Below are positions 45,771 to 55,990 of a stretch of DNA of 64,000 nt, one piece after another (the first letter of the stretch is position 1; every line of letters begins with the position of its first letter). The notes below the pieces were generated by a model. That model did no database searches. It was not told the origin of the DNA and saw only the letters and a program-made list of their open reading frames with translations. Both the position numbers and the translations under genes were made by a program. The DNA is from Paracoccus shandongensis (GTDB lineage: Bacteria > Pseudomonadota > Alphaproteobacteria > Rhodobacterales > Rhodobacteraceae): contig NZ_JAFLRK010000002.1 of NCBI RefSeq assembly GCF_017315735.1, positions 171,886 through 235,885 on the forward strand, in the 5' to 3' direction.

Positions 45771-47204
45771 ATGCCCGCGCTGATGATCCAGGGCACCGGA
45801 TCGAATGTCGGAAAGTCGCTGCTGGTCGCGGGCCTGTGCCGCGCCGCCCGGCGCCGGGGCCTGTCGGTCGCGCCCTTCAAGCCGCAGAACATGTCGAACA
45901 ACGCAGCCGTCACCGCCGATGGCGGGGAAATCGGCCGGGCGCAGGCGCTCCAGGCCCGCGCCTGCGGGCTGGAACCGCTGGCCGACATGAACCCGGTGCT
46001 GCTGAAGCCCGAAACCGATACCGGCGCGCAGGTGATCCTGCAGGGCCGCGCCATCGCGCGCGCCGAGGCGCGTGATTACGCGGCGTTGCGCCCGCGCCTG
46101 CTGGCGGGGGTTCTGGAGAGTTTCGCGCGCCTGTCCGCCGCGCATGACCTGGTGATCGCCGAAGGCGCGGGCAGCCCGGCCGAGGTCAACCTGCGCCCCC
46201 GCGACATCGCCAACATGGGCTTCGCGCGGGCCGCTGGCGTGCCCGTGGTGCTGGCGGGCGACATCGACCGGGGCGGGGTGATCGCGCAGATCGTGGGGAC
46301 GCAGGCGGTTCTGGACGCAGGAGATGCCGCGATGATCCGGGGCTTCCTGGTCAACAAGTTCCGGGGCGACCTGCGGCTGTTCGACGACGGCTATCGGATG
46401 ATCGAGGACCACACCGGCTGGCGCGGCTTTGGCGTGGTGCCATGGTTTGCTGGCGCGCACCGCCTGCCTGCTGAAGACGCGGTGGACCTGCGCGCCTCAG
46501 GCGGGCAGGGGCTGCATGTGGTCTGCCTGTGCCTGTCGCGGATCGCGAATTTCGACGACCTGGATCCGCTGGCGGCGGAGCCGGGGGTGCGGCTGACCAT
46601 GCTGGGGCCGGGCCGGGCGATCCCCGGCGATGCCGGTCTGGTGGTGATCCCCGGCACGAAATCCACGCTGGGGGATCTCGCCTTCCTGCGGGCGCAGGGA
46701 TGGGACGTGGACCTGGCCGCCCATGTCCGGCGCGGCGGATCTGTGCTGGGCCTCTGCGGCGGGTTCCAGATGCTGGGCCAGGTGATCCGCGATCCCGGGG
46801 GCAGCGATGGCGTCGCGGGCGAGGTCGCGGGCCTTGGCCTGCTGGACGTGGAGACGGTGATGGCCCCCGACAAGCGGCTGGACCGCGTCACCGGCACCGC
46901 GAGGGGAGAGCCGGTCACGGGATACGAGATCCACATGGGCCGCACCCATGGCCCCGACTGCGCGCGGCCCTTTGCCCATATCCCCGGTCCCGATGGCGCG
47001 GTCAGCGCCGATGGCCGGATCATGGGGACGTATCTGCACGGGCTGTTCTCGGGCGATGCGTTCCGGGCGGCGTTTCTTGCGCGGCTCGGGGCGGCTTCGC
47101 AGCCGGGATATGAAGCGGGGGTGGACCGGGCCCTGAACGATCTGGCCGACCACCTTGAAGCGCATCTGGATGTGGCGGGGCTGCTGGCGGTTTCCGGTTT
47201 GTGA
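45771..47204 (+). CDS. cobQ: Cobyric acid synthase
   Basis: Amidates cobyrinic a,c-diamide at four side chains in cobalamin synthesis (477 aa). The P-loop-like start [22 protein letters not shown] and [22 protein letters not shown] define the synthetase domain; [15 protein letters not shown] and [11 protein letters not shown] supply the glutaminase-domain cysteine and histidine. It starts at ATG 45771 with only a weak ribosome site. No other cob gene is in the window, and no cobalamin riboswitch is evident in the 72-base gap upstream. Confidence 0.92.
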   Translation: MPALMIQGTGSNVGKSLLVAGLCRAARRRGLSVAPFKPQNMSNNAAVTADGGEIGRAQALQARACGLEPLADMNPVLLKPETDTGAQVILQGRAIARAEARDYAALRPRLLAGVLESFARLSAAHDLVIAEGAGSPAEVNLRPRDIANMGFARAAGVPVVLAGDIDRGGVIAQIVGTQAVLDAGDAAMIRGFLVNKFRGDLRLFDDGYRMIEDHTGWRGFGVVPWFAGAHRLPAEDAVDLRASGGQGLHVVCLCLSRIANFDDLDPLAAEPGVRLTMLGPGRAIPGDAGLVVIPGTKSTLGDLAFLRAQGWDVDLAAHVRRGGSVLGLCGGFQMLGQVIRDPGGSDGVAGEVAGLGLLDVETVMAPDKRLDRVTGTARGEPVTGYEIHMGRTHGPDCARPFAHIPGPDGAVSADGRIMGTYLHGLFSGDAFRAAFLARLGAASQPGYEAGVDRALNDLADHLEAHLDVAGLLAVSGL

Positions 47205-47252
47205 CGCCGGGGCGGCTGGACGAAACGTCCCCGGCGCGCTACCTCGTGGGGC

Positions 47253-48209
47253 ATGGAACATGCGAAACCACCTCTGATGCTTTATCTGGCCGCCCCGCGC
47301 GGGTTCTGCGCGGGCGTGGACCGGGCCATCAAGATCGTCGAGATGGCGTTGCAGAAATGGGGCGCCCCCGTCTATGTCCGCCACGAGATCGTCCACAACA
47401 AGTTCGTCGTGGACGCCCTGCGCGACCAGGGCGCGGTCTTTGTCGAGGAACTGGACCAGGTGCCCGACGACCGCCCGGTGATCTTTTCCGCCCATGGCGT
47501 GCCCAAGGCGGTGCCCGCCGAGGCGCGGCGGCGCAACATGATCCATGTGGACGCGACCTGTCCCCTGGTCACCAAGGTCCATAACGAGGCCGCGCGCCAT
47601 CACGCCGAAGGGTTGCAGATGGTGATGATCGGCCATGCGGGCCACCCCGAGGTGCTGGGCACCATGGGCCAGCTGCCCCCGGGCGAGGTGATCCTGGTCG
47701 AGACGGTCGCCGATGTGGCGGCCATCGCCCCCCGCGATCCCGACCGGCTGGCCTTCATCACCCAGACCACCTTGTCGGTCGATGACACCGCCGAGATCGT
47801 CGAGGCCCTGAGGGCGCGCTTTCCCGCCATCGCCGGTCCTGCGCGCGAGGACATCTGCTATGCCACCACCAACCGCCAGGCGGCGGTCAAGGCGGTCGCG
47901 CCCAGGATCGACGCGCTGCTGGTGATCGGGGCGCCCAATTCCTCGAATTCCAGGCGCCTGGTCGAGGTCGGGCGGGCTGCGGGCTGCGCCTATTCGCAAC
48001 TGGTGATGCGCGCCGACCAGATCGACTGGCGCGCCATCGACGGCGCGACGGCCGTGGGCGTGACCGCAGGGGCCAGCGCCCCCGAGGTGCTGGTGAACGA
48101 GGTGATCGACGCCTTTCGCGACCGCTATGACGTGACGGTCGAGATCGTCGAAACGGCGCAGGAGAATGTCGAGTTCAAGGTGCCGAAGGTGCTGCGGGAA
48201 ACCGCCTGA
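47253..48209 (+). CDS. ispH: 4-hydroxy-3-methylbut-2-enyl diphosphate reductase
   Basis: Last enzyme of the MEP isoprenoid route (318 aa). It makes IPP and DMAPP using a 4Fe-4S cluster. The three cluster cysteines are present: C19 ([11 protein letters not shown]), [12 protein letters not shown] and [11 protein letters not shown]; the active-site FSAHGVP and [11 protein letters not shown] are also intact. ATG 47253 has GTGGGG upstream. It follows cobQ on the same strand by 48 bases and is followed by intergenic repeat copy C. Confidence 0.94.
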   Translation: MEHAKPPLMLYLAAPRGFCAGVDRAIKIVEMALQKWGAPVYVRHEIVHNKFVVDALRDQGAVFVEELDQVPDDRPVIFSAHGVPKAVPAEARRRNMIHVDATCPLVTKVHNEAARHHAEGLQMVMIGHAGHPEVLGTMGQLPPGEVILVETVADVAAIAPRDPDRLAFITQTTLSVDDTAEIVEALRARFPAIAGPAREDICYATTNRQAAVKAVAPRIDALLVIGAPNSSNSRRLVEVGRAAGCAYSQLVMRADQIDWRAIDGATAVGVTAGASAPEVLVNEVIDAFRDRYDVTVEIVETAQENVEFKVPKVLRETA

Positions 48210-48212
48210 GGC

Positions 48213-48267
48213 GCAAGCCGGGGGCCAGCCCCCGGACCCCCGGGATATTTAGGCCAAGATGAAAGAG
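48213..48267 (+). repeat. Rhodobacteraceae-type intergenic repeat, copy C
   Basis: CCGGGGGC (48218-48225) pairs with GCCCCCGG (48228-48235), then ACCCCCGGGATATTTAGG and CCAAGATGAAAGAGG. It matches copy B closely and copy A in architecture. As in copy A, its purine-rich tail (AAGAGG, 48262-48267) is the Shine-Dalgarno of the next gene. Confidence 0.7.
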
Positions 48268-48272
48268 GCGTG

Positions 48273-48872
48273 ATGCGGCTTTATTCCATGCCTTCGTCGG
48301 GCAACAGCTACAAGGTGCGGTTGCTGCTGGCGCTGCTGGGTCGCGTGGTCGAGACGGTCGATTGCGAATATGGATCGGACACCCTGGCCGAGGTGAAGCC
48401 CAGGCTGCCCTATGGCAAGCTGCCCGTGCTGGAACTGGACGACGGGACGATGCTGGCGGAATCCGATGCGATCCTGTGGTATCTGGGCGAGGGGACGGAA
48501 TTCATCCCCGCCGATCCGGTAACGCGCGCGCAGATGCTGGGCTGGATGTTCTGGGAACAATACAACCACGAACCCGTCATTGCCGTTCGGGCGGCGCTGC
48601 TGTCCTATCCCGAACGCGCGGCGCAGGCCACGCCCGAGCGGCTGGCGGATTTGCTGGACCGGGGCCATTCCGTCCTGCAGGTGATGGAGGACCGGCTGGC
48701 GGGCCGCGACTGGCTGGTGGGTGATGCGGCCAGCCTGGCCGATATCTGCCTTTATGCCTATACCCACACGGCGGGGGAACGCGGCGGCTTCGACATGGCG
48801 CGGTTCCCGGCGGTTGGCCGCTGGCTGGACCGCGTGGCGGCCTTGCCGGGATATGTTGGCCTGAATGACTGA
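48273..48872 (+). CDS. Glutathione S-transferase family protein
   Basis: Cytoplasmic GST-fold protein (199 aa). The N-terminal thioredoxin-like domain reads [22 protein letters not shown] and includes [24 protein letters not shown], the glutathione-binding ESxAI turn; the helical C-terminal half has [20 protein letters not shown]. Substrate unknown. ATG 48273 has AAGAGG 5 bases upstream, supplied by repeat copy C; GTG 48270 is an alternative. The last 8 bases overlap rnhA. Confidence 0.85.
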   Translation: MRLYSMPSSGNSYKVRLLLALLGRVVETVDCEYGSDTLAEVKPRLPYGKLPVLELDDGTMLAESDAILWYLGEGTEFIPADPVTRAQMLGWMFWEQYNHEPVIAVRAALLSYPERAAQATPERLADLLDRGHSVLQVMEDRLAGRDWLVGDAASLADICLYAYTHTAGERGGFDMARFPAVGRWLDRVAALPGYVGLND

Positions 48873-49332
48873 GCTTTTCGCCTGGACCGATGGCGCGTGC
48901 AGCGGCAATCCCGGCCCCGGTGGCTGGGGCGTGCTGATGCGCGCGATGGATGGCGACAGGATCGTCAAGGAACGCGAGCTTGCGGGCGGCGAGGCGCTGA
49001 CCACCAACAACCGGATGGAATTGATGGCGGCGATTTCCGCGCTTGAGGTTCTGGCGCGTCCAAGCGCGATCACCATCACCACCGACAGCGCCTATGTGAA
49101 GAACGGCGTGACCCAGTGGATCCACGGCTGGAAGCGGAACGGCTGGAAAACCGCCGACAAGAAGCCCGTCAAGAACGTCGAACTGTGGCAGCGCCTGGAC
49201 GAGGCGCAGCGGCGGCATACCGTCACCTGGGAATGGATCAAGGGCCATGCAGGCCACCCGGAAAACGAACGCGCGGATGAGCTGGCGCGGGGCGGCATGG
49301 CGCCCTTCAAGCCTGCGAAGGTTGCGGGGTGA
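48865..49332 (+). CDS. rnhA: Ribonuclease HI
   Basis: Degrades RNA in RNA-DNA hybrids (155 aa). All four acidic catalytic residues are visible: the Asp of [16 protein letters not shown], the Glu of [10 protein letters not shown], the Asp of [10 protein letters not shown] and the Asp of [10 protein letters not shown]. The basic handle region [17 protein letters not shown] is present. It starts 8 bases before the GST stop and ends in a GTGA overlap with the next gene. Confidence 0.94.
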   Translation: MTELFAWTDGACSGNPGPGGWGVLMRAMDGDRIVKERELAGGEALTTNNRMELMAAISALEVLARPSAITITTDSAYVKNGVTQWIHGWKRNGWKTADKKPVKNVELWQRLDEAQRRHTVTWEWIKGHAGHPENERADELARGGMAPFKPAKVAG

Positions 49333-49961
49333 CGCTGGCGGGGCTGGTCCCCTGGCTCGATTACGCCAGCGTGCTGGTCTTCGCGCTGACCGGGGCGCTG
49401 GTGGCCAGCCGGGCGCAGCTGGACCTGGTGGGCTTCATCTTCTTCGCCACGCTGACCGGCATCGGCGGCGGCACGGTGCGCGACCTGGTGCTGGGCCGCG
49501 ATCCGGTCTTCTGGGTAGAGCGGCCCGAACTGATCCTGCTGACGACGGGCGCGGCGGTCGTGGTGTTCTTCACGGCGCATCTGTTTGAAAGCCGGTACAA
49601 CCTGATCGTCTGGCTGGACGCATTCGCCCTGGCGGTGGCCGTGCCTGCGGGCGTGGGCCTTGCCCTGGAAGCGGGGGTCAGCCCGGTCGTGGTGGTTGCC
49701 ATGGGCGTCGTCACCGGCACCTTCGGCGGGCTGATCCGCGACGTTGTGGGCAACGAACTGCCCATGGTGCTGAAGCAGGGCGAACTTTACGTCACCGCGA
49801 CCTTCGGGGGCGCGGTGATGGCCGTGGCCCTGATCGGCCTGGGGATGCCCCGCCCCGTGGCGCTGATCTTCTGCGGGCTGGTGGTCATCGCCCTGCGCGC
49901 GGGCAGCTTGGCTCTGGGGTGGAGCCTGCCGACCTACAAGGCGCGCCCGCCCCGGCGCTAG
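49329..49961 (+). CDS. Trimeric intracellular cation channel (UPF0126) family membrane protein
   Basis: Seven-helix membrane protein (210 aa) made of two UPF0126 repeats: the first has [39 protein letters not shown], the second [18 protein letters not shown]. The paired GGGTVRD/GGLIRD motifs are typical of the TRIC-like family, for which cation conductance has been reported in some prokaryotic members. Starts with GTG 49329 overlapping the rnhA stop. Function in this organism is unproven. Confidence 0.85.
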   Translation: MTLAGLVPWLDYASVLVFALTGALVASRAQLDLVGFIFFATLTGIGGGTVRDLVLGRDPVFWVERPELILLTTGAAVVVFFTAHLFESRYNLIVWLDAFALAVAVPAGVGLALEAGVSPVVVVAMGVVTGTFGGLIRDVVGNELPMVLKQGELYVTATFGGAVMAVALIGLGMPRPVALIFCGLVVIALRAGSLALGWSLPTYKARPPRR

Positions 49962-49970
49962 GGCAGGCCG

Positions 49971-50381
49971 TCATCGTAAAACAGGCGGGCCGTCCTGGGT
50001 GGGGCGGATATCCTCGACACCCATGCGCAGGCCCTGGCCGATGCGATGCGCCAGGGCAGACCAGGCGCGGGCGGCGTCGGGGGGCAGGGTGCGGCGCAGG
50101 GTTTCGTCGAACAGCGCCAGCCAGATCGGGAAATGATCGGCGCGCACATCGCCCGCCTTCATATGCGCGCGCATCGGGCTGCCGTCATAGCTGCGTTCGT
50201 AAAGGATCGCGTTGCGCCAGAAGGCGGCGATCCTGGCCTCGTGCGCGGGCCAGTCGGAAACATGGTGGGCGAAGACCGGGCCCAGCACCTCGTGCCGGCG
50301 GACCGCGCCGTAGAAGACGGCGACGACCTGGTCGATCTGGTCCGGGGTCACATCGAAGCGGGGCGGGATCATGGGATCCAT
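49971..50381 (-). CDS. Group III truncated hemoglobin
   Basis: Heme protein (136 aa) of the truncated globin fold. The region [23 protein letters not shown] fits the group III pattern with the proximal histidine in HFPIWL. Group III members are found in microaerobic bacteria; the Campylobacter one is linked to nitrosative stress and oxygen supply. ATG 50381 or ATG 50372 could start it. It is convergent with the TRIC-type gene and divergent from queF. Confidence 0.85.
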   Translation of the reverse strand: MDPMIPPRFDVTPDQIDQVVAVFYGAVRRHEVLGPVFAHHVSDWPAHEARIAAFWRNAILYERSYDGSPMRAHMKAGDVRADHFPIWLALFDETLRRTLPPDAARAWSALAHRIGQGLRMGVEDIRPTQDGPPVLR

Positions 50382-50466
50382 GTGGCGCGGCGGCAGGCCG
50401 GATGCAAGGCGCGGTTTGACGCATGGGGCAGGGGCTGCTATCCCCGCGCGCCGTCAAGGAGGCCCC

Positions 50467-50928
50467 ATGTCCCATTACACCGATGCGCTGACCCAGCTTG
50501 GCGCCAGGACCGACCTGCCCGCCAGCCCCGAAAAGGCCGTGCTGGAGCGCGTCCCGAACCCCCAGGCGGGCGAGGTCTATGCCGTGCGCTTCACGCAGCC
50601 CGAGTTCACCAGCCTGTGCCCGATCACCGGCCAGCCGGATTTCGCGCATCTGGTGATCGACTATGTGCCCGGCGACTGGCTGGTCGAATCGAAGTCGCTG
50701 AAGCTGTTTTTGGGCAGCTTCCGCAATCACGGCGCCTTTCACGAGGACTGCACGGTGGGCATCGGCAAGCGGCTGGTTCAGGCGATCGCGCCCCAGTGGC
50801 TGCGGATCGGCGGTTACTGGTATCCGCGCGGCGGGATGCCCATCGACGTGTTCTGGCAGACGGGCGCGGCCCCTGCCGGGTTGTGGCTGCCGGATCAGGG
50901 CGTGGCGGGGTATCGGGGAAGGGGTTAG
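50467..50928 (+). CDS. queF: NADPH-dependent 7-cyano-7-deazaguanine reductase
   Basis: Single-domain QueF (153 aa), which reduces preQ0 to preQ1 in queuosine synthesis. Catalytic C51 lies in [15 protein letters not shown], and the QueF signature [22 protein letters not shown] is intact. It uses NADPH in the cytoplasm. AAGGAGG is 7 bases upstream of ATG 50467. Its stop overlaps the stop of the convergent membrane-protein gene by 4 bases. No preQ1 riboswitch is evident in the 85-base leader. Confidence 0.93.
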   Translation: MSHYTDALTQLGARTDLPASPEKAVLERVPNPQAGEVYAVRFTQPEFTSLCPITGQPDFAHLVIDYVPGDWLVESKSLKLFLGSFRNHGAFHEDCTVGIGKRLVQAIAPQWLRIGGYWYPRGGMPIDVFWQTGAAPAGLWLPDQGVAGYRGRG

Positions 50929-51746
50929 CGCAGGTTCCGCCACAGCATCAGCACCGCGTCGGACAGGTCGCCCGCGCGGGCCAGCAGGTGTTCGCGCTCG
51001 ATCCCCGAAGCGGGCTCGGCGCGGTCCAGCCGGTCCAGCAGGCGCAGGATGCGGCGGCGGTGGGTGCCGGTCCAGACCTGCACCGGATCGGCGACCAGCC
51101 CCGCGAAGGTCGTGACCAGCGATCCGATCACCGCCAGGGCGATGCCCGTGCCGATCACCTCCCACGGGGACAGTTCGACTGGGAAGGCCCAGTACCAGGC
51201 CCGGCCCAGGGTGTCGCCCAGCAGGAAGTCGCTGACTGCCGTGGAATGGGCGCGGATCTCGGCCAGCGGCCCGGCCAGAGAGATGACGCCCGGCGTCGCG
51301 CGGTTGAACAGCAGCCAGCCGGAAACCAGCACGATCAACGAGGTGGTGATCTCGGACACGGCATTGCGGGTCTCGGCCAGGGCCGCGGCCTGGTGGCGGA
51401 CGGCATCAGACGGGGCGTTGGGGCCGATGCCCTGGGCGTCCAGCCCGGCGATCAGGGCCAGCAGGTCGCGTTCGATCACCCGGCCCATGTCCGAGGGCAG
51501 GAAGATCCGCCGCGCGCCCAGCCAGGCGCCCGCGCGCCTTGCCCCAAGCCGCGACAAAGCCCAGGCCAGCAGGCGCGTCAGCAAGAAGACCGGCGACAGC
51601 ATCACGTTCACCGGCGCGCGCAGCAGATCCCACCCCAACGCCGCGCGGTGCAGGCGCAGGCTGCCGCGCGGGCCGTATCGGTCGCGGACGAAGCGCGACA
51701 CGGCGGCGCGGCGGCGCAGGGCATTGTCGGTCAGGGTTGCGGGCAC
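50925..51746 (-). CDS. Membrane protein, DUF6635-like
   Basis: Predicted inner-membrane protein (273 aa). The N-terminus is basic ([19 protein letters not shown]), then come hydrophobic stretches around [37 protein letters not shown] and [23 protein letters not shown], and a basic C-terminal tail. The overall pattern resembles an uncharacterised proteobacterial family that I associate with DUF6635, but that label is from memory. Starts with GTG 51746 with AGGAA about 10 bases upstream; ends in a 4-base stop overlap with queF. Confidence 0.7.
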   Translation of the reverse strand: MPATLTDNALRRRAAVSRFVRDRYGPRGSLRLHRAALGWDLLRAPVNVMLSPVFLLTRLLAWALSRLGARRAGAWLGARRIFLPSDMGRVIERDLLALIAGLDAQGIGPNAPSDAVRHQAAALAETRNAVSEITTSLIVLVSGWLLFNRATPGVISLAGPLAEIRAHSTAVSDFLLGDTLGRAWYWAFPVELSPWEVIGTGIALAVIGSLVTTFAGLVADPVQVWTGTHRRRILRLLDRLDRAEPASGIEREHLLARAGDLSDAVLMLWRNLR

Positions 51747-51844
51747 GCGGGCGGGTTCCTATAGAGGGCGGCATGGAATTTCTGGCGTTCGGACCCCGAA
51801 TTAGCAACCCGGCGGCGTGAGGTTTCGCGCCGCCGGGTCGCCGC

Positions 51845-54799
51845 ATGTCCGAACCCTTGCCCTCGAAGGATGCCCCGATGGCCGCCGATACCCTTGCCGA
51901 AAACGCCCCCGACTACCGTGACACGGTTTTCCTGCCGCAGACCGAGTTTCCCATGCGCGCGGGCCTGCCGCAGCGCGAGCCCGAATGGCTGGCCCGGTGG
52001 GAGCGCATCGGCATCTATGACCGCCTGCGCGAAAGGGCGGAAGGCCGCGCGCCCTTCATCCTGCATGACGGTCCCCCCTATGCCAACGGCCACCTGCATA
52101 TCGGCCACGCGCTGAACAAGACCATCAAGGACATCATCGTGCGCAGCCACCAGATGATAGGCCGCGACGCGCGCTATGTTCCCGGCTGGGACTGCCACGG
52201 GTTGCCGATCGAATGGAAGATCGAGGAGAAATACCGCGCCGAGGGCCGCGACAAGGACGCCGTGGACGTGGTCGAGTTCCGCCAGGAATGCCGCCGTTTT
52301 GCCGACGAATGGATCGACATCCAGCGGCAGGAATTCAAGCGCTTGGGCATCACCGGCAAGTGGGACGATCCCTATCTGACGATGGATTTCCACGCCGAGG
52401 CGGTGATCGCGGCCGAGTTCATGAAGCTGGTGATGAACGGCGCGCTGTATCAGGGATCCAAGCCCGTGATGTGGTCGCCGGTGGAAAAGACCGCCCTGGC
52501 CGAGGCCGAGGTCGAATACAAGGACCACACCAGCCACACGATCTGGGTGCGGTTCCGGGTGGAATCGTCGCAGGGTATTTGGGCAACGAAGAAGCCCGCG
52601 AGCGTGGTCATCTGGACGACGACGCCCTGGACCATTCCGCAGAACCGGGCTGTCGCGTTCAATCCGGGCATCGCCTATGGCCTGTACCAGGTCGGCGCGG
52701 TGGCCGAGAATGCGACCGCGCAGGCGGGCGAGGTGCTGGTGCTGGCCGATGCCCTGGCGGACAGCGTGATGAAGGCCGCCAAGGTCGAGGATTGGCAGCG
52801 CATGGCCGATGTTCCTGCATCCGAGCTTGAGGGGGTTGTGCTGTCGCATCCCTTCCGCGGCATCGAGGGCGGCAACGGCGAATGGGACTATGATGTTCCC
52901 CTGCTGCCCGGCGACCATGTCACCGACGACGCGGGCACGGGCTTTGTCCACACCGCGCCCAGCCATGGCGACGACGACTATCAGCTTGGCCTGCGCTTCA
53001 AGCTGCCGATGACCTATAACGTCGAACCCGACGGATCCTATCGCGCCGATCTGCCGCTGTTCGGGGGTCAGGCGATCATCGAAGCGGATGGCAAGGATGG
53101 CCCGGCCAATGTCAGCGTCATCAAGCAACTGGCCTATGCCGGGGCGCTGCTGGCCAAGGGGAAGATCAAGCATTCCTATCCCCATTCCTGGCGGTCCAAG
53201 GCGCCGCTGATCTATCGCAACACCCCGCAATGGTTCGCGGCCATCGACAAGCCTCTGGCCGACGGCATGGGCGCGCATGGCGACACGATCCGCACGCGGG
53301 CGCTGACCAGCATCGACAAGCTGGTGAAATGGTGGCCGCAGACCGGGCGGAACCGGATTCATTCCATGGTGGAAAACCGCCCCGACTGGGTGCTGTCGCG
53401 CCAGCGGGCCTGGGGCGTGCCGCTGACCTGCTTCGTGCGGCGCGGCGCCAAGCCCACCGACGACGACTTCCTGCTGCGCGACCAGCGCGTCAACGACCGC
53501 ATCATCGCGGCGTTCGAGGCCGAGGGCGCAGATGTCTGGTATCGTGACGGCTTCAAGGCGCAGGTGCTGGACGGCATCGTGAACCCCGACGATTACGATC
53601 AGGTCATGGACGTGCTGGACGTGTGGTTCGATTCCGGCTCGACCCATGCCTTCGTGCTGCGCGACCGGGCGGACGGGGCACCGGACGGGATCGCCGACGT
53701 TTACCTGGAAGGCACCGACCAGCATCGCGGCTGGTTCCAGTCCTCGCTATTGCAGGGCTGCGCGACCAAGGGCCGCGCGCCCTATCGCAACGTGGTGACG
53801 CATGGCTTCACCCTCGACGAGAAGGGCATGAAGATGTCCAAGTCGCTGGGCAACACCATCGTGCCGGCGAAGGTGATCGAGCAATATGGCGCCGACATCC
53901 TGCGCCTGTGGGTGGCCCAGGCTGATTACACCGCCGACCAGCGGATCGGGCCGGAAATCCTGAAGGGGACCGCCGACAGCTATCGCCGGTTGCGCAACAC
54001 GTTGCGCTTCCTGCTGGGGGCGCTGGACGGCTTCACCGATGCCGAAAAGCTGGACCCGGCGCAGATGCCCGAACTGGAACAGTGGATCCTGCACCGGCTG
54101 GCGCAACTGGATCATGCCGTGCGCAAGGGATACGACCAGTTCGACTTCCAGGGCGTGTTCCAGACGCTGTTCCAGTTCTGCACCGTCGATCTGTCGGCCT
54201 TCTATTTCGACATCCGCAAGGACGCGCTTTATTGCGACGCCCCGGACAACCCGCGCAGGCGGGCGGCGCGGACGGTGCTGGACATCCTGTTCCACCGGCT
54301 TGTCACCTGGCTGGCCCCGATCCTGCCCTTCACGACCGAGGATGTGTGGCTGTCGCGCTTCCCGTCCTACGACGACAGCGTGCATCTGCACGACTTCCCC
54401 GACACCCCCGCCGACTGGCTGAACGAGCCGCTGGCCGTGAAATGGGACCACATCCGCCGCGCCCGCCGCGTGGTGACGGCCGCGCTGGAGGTCAAGCGCA
54501 CCGACAAGACCATCGGCGCCAGCCTTGAGGCCGCGCCCGTCGTCCATGTCGAGGACCGCGACATGCTGGCCGCCCTGAAATCCGTGGATTTCGCGGATGT
54601 CTGCATCACGTCCGACCTGTCGCTGACCGCCGACCCGGCCCCGGCCGAGGCTTTCCGCATGGCCGAGACCCCCGGCATCGGCGTCGTCTTCGAGGCGGCC
54701 GAGGGCGAGAAGTGCCAGCGGTGCTGGAAGATCCTGCCCGATGTGGGAACGCACGCCCATCCCGGCGTCTGCGGGCGCTGCGACGACGTGCTGGCCTGA
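51845..54799 (+). CDS. ileS: Isoleucyl-tRNA synthetase
   Basis: Class I aminoacyl-tRNA synthetase (984 aa). HIGH is present in NGHLHIGHALNK and KMSKS in EKGMKMSKSLGN; the editing domain has VIWTTTPWTIPQNRA, and the C-terminal zinc finger is CQRCWK with CGRCDDVLA. ATG 51845 starts an extension; ATG 51878 is possible. An odd stretch encoding QGIWATKKP (52569-52595) has DNA similar to the tail of the intergenic repeats found elsewhere in the window. A 15-bp hairpin follows the gene. Confidence 0.95.
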   Translation: MSEPLPSKDAPMAADTLAENAPDYRDTVFLPQTEFPMRAGLPQREPEWLARWERIGIYDRLRERAEGRAPFILHDGPPYANGHLHIGHALNKTIKDIIVRSHQMIGRDARYVPGWDCHGLPIEWKIEEKYRAEGRDKDAVDVVEFRQECRRFADEWIDIQRQEFKRLGITGKWDDPYLTMDFHAEAVIAAEFMKLVMNGALYQGSKPVMWSPVEKTALAEAEVEYKDHTSHTIWVRFRVESSQGIWATKKPASVVIWTTTPWTIPQNRAVAFNPGIAYGLYQVGAVAENATAQAGEVLVLADALADSVMKAAKVEDWQRMADVPASELEGVVLSHPFRGIEGGNGEWDYDVPLLPGDHVTDDAGTGFVHTAPSHGDDDYQLGLRFKLPMTYNVEPDGSYRADLPLFGGQAIIEADGKDGPANVSVIKQLAYAGALLAKGKIKHSYPHSWRSKAPLIYRNTPQWFAAIDKPLADGMGAHGDTIRTRALTSIDKLVKWWPQTGRNRIHSMVENRPDWVLSRQRAWGVPLTCFVRRGAKPTDDDFLLRDQRVNDRIIAAFEAEGADVWYRDGFKAQVLDGIVNPDDYDQVMDVLDVWFDSGSTHAFVLRDRADGAPDGIADVYLEGTDQHRGWFQSSLLQGCATKGRAPYRNVVTHGFTLDEKGMKMSKSLGNTIVPAKVIEQYGADILRLWVAQADYTADQRIGPEILKGTADSYRRLRNTLRFLLGALDGFTDAEKLDPAQMPELEQWILHRLAQLDHAVRKGYDQFDFQGVFQTLFQFCTVDLSAFYFDIRKDALYCDAPDNPRRRAARTVLDILFHRLVTWLAPILPFTTEDVWLSRFPSYDDSVHLHDFPDTPADWLNEPLAVKWDHIRRARRVVTAALEVKRTDKTIGASLEAAPVVHVEDRDMLAALKSVDFADVCITSDLSLTADPAPAEAFRMAETPGIGVVFEAAEGEKCQRCWKILPDVGTHAHPGVCGRCDDVLA

Positions 54800-54805
54800 C
54801 CCGTC

Positions 54806-54840
54806 CCGGCCCGCGCGGGGTTCGTCCCCGCGCGGGCCGG
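54806..54840 (+). terminator. Long perfect stem-loop after ileS
   Basis: A perfect 15-bp stem (54806-54820 with 54826-54840, arm start CCGGCCCGCG) closes a TTCGT loop 7 bases after the ileS stop. Only a single TT pair follows shortly after, so it is a GC-only terminator or a 3' stabiliser. Confidence 0.65.
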
Positions 54841-54903
54841 TCGCTTGACGCCGCCTCCGCCCCGGACCATCCTGCCGCCGCGTGAACAGATGGCAGGACG
54901 ACG

Positions 54904-55941
54904 ATGCATCACCCCGACCCCGACCGTTACGACCGGATGCAATACCGCCGCTGCGGGCGGTCCGGGTTGCAACTGCCCGCGATCAGCCTGGGGCTGTGGC
55001 ACAATTTCGGCCATGACACCCCGCACGACACGAAACGCGACATCTGCCGCACGGCCTTCGATCTGGGCATCACCCATTTCGACCTGGCCAACAACTATGG
55101 CCCGCCCCCCGGCAGCGCCGAGGAAGCGTTCGGAGAGATCCTGCGCACCGATTTCGCGGGCCATCGGGACGAACTGGTCATCAGCACCAAGGCCGGCTGG
55201 CGCATGTGGCCCGGCCCTTACGGCGAATTCGGCAGCCGCAAATACCTGATCCAGTCCTGCGACCAGTCGCTCAAGCGGTTGGGCGTCGATCACGTCGATA
55301 TCTTCTATTCCCACCGCTTCGACCCCGACACGCCGCTGGAGGAAACCATGGGCGCGCTGGACCAGATCGTGCGGTCGGGACGCGCGCTGTATGTGGGGAT
55401 TTCCAGCTATAACAGCGCCCGCACGCGCGAGGCCGTGGCGATCCTGCGCGACCTGGGCACGCCCTGCCTGATCCACCAGCCAAGCTATAACATGCTGAAC
55501 CGCTGGATCGAACGCGACGGGCTGCTGGACACGCTGGACGACCTGGGGGTGGGCAGCATCGTCTTTACCCCTCTGGCCCAGGGGATGCTGACGGGGAAAT
55601 ACCTGCGGGGCATCCCCGCCGACAGCCGCGCGGCGCAAGGGAAATCGCTGGCCCCCGACTGGCTGACCGACGACATGATCGCCCGCCTGAACGGGCTGAA
55701 CGACCTGGCCGCCGCGCGCGGGCAAAGCCTGGCGCAGATGGCGGTGGCCTGGACCCTGCGCGACAAGCGCGTGACCAGCGCGCTGATCGGGGCCTCGCGT
55801 GCGTCCCAGGTGACCGATTGCGTGGGCGCGCTGGACCGGCTGGATTTCACCGCCGACGAACTGGCCCGCATCGACGACCTGTCGGCGGGCGGCGACGTGA
55901 ACATCTGGCGCGGCTCGACCGAGGGCGCGGGCGAGGGGTAG
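54904..55941 (+). CDS. Aldo/keto reductase, YghZ/Gpr-like
   Basis: NADPH-dependent carbonyl reductase (345 aa) with a TIM barrel. MQYRRCGRSGLQLPAISLGLWHNFG, ITHFDLANNYGPPPGSAEEAFG (catalytic Asp and Tyr), STKAGWRMWPGPYG and SHRFDPDTPLEETM are close to YghZ-type L-glyceraldehyde-3-phosphate/methylglyoxal reductases. Start ATG 54904 is read from an upstream ACAGATGGCAGGACG; the Shine-Dalgarno is weak. It stands alone, between the ileS hairpin and an OsmC gene. Confidence 0.87.
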   Translation: MHHPDPDRYDRMQYRRCGRSGLQLPAISLGLWHNFGHDTPHDTKRDICRTAFDLGITHFDLANNYGPPPGSAEEAFGEILRTDFAGHRDELVISTKAGWRMWPGPYGEFGSRKYLIQSCDQSLKRLGVDHVDIFYSHRFDPDTPLEETMGALDQIVRSGRALYVGISSYNSARTREAVAILRDLGTPCLIHQPSYNMLNRWIERDGLLDTLDDLGVGSIVFTPLAQGMLTGKYLRGIPADSRAAQGKSLAPDWLTDDMIARLNGLNDLAAARGQSLAQMAVAWTLRDKRVTSALIGASRASQVTDCVGALDRLDFTADELARIDDLSAGGDVNIWRGSTEGAGEG

Positions 55942-55990
55942 GGACAGACCGCCCGACCCGTGCTAGGCTGGTCCCAGCAAGGGGGCCGCC

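Noticed and set aside
50382..50466. Possible preQ1 riboswitch upstream of queF.
   Set aside because: The 85-base leader lacks the short A-rich tail and pseudoknot pattern expected of preQ1 aptamers, and the Shine-Dalgarno is open.
51747..51844. Possible T-box or attenuator upstream of ileS.
   Set aside because: The 98-base gap has no T-box sequence or terminator/antiterminator pair, and T-boxes are rare in alphaproteobacteria.
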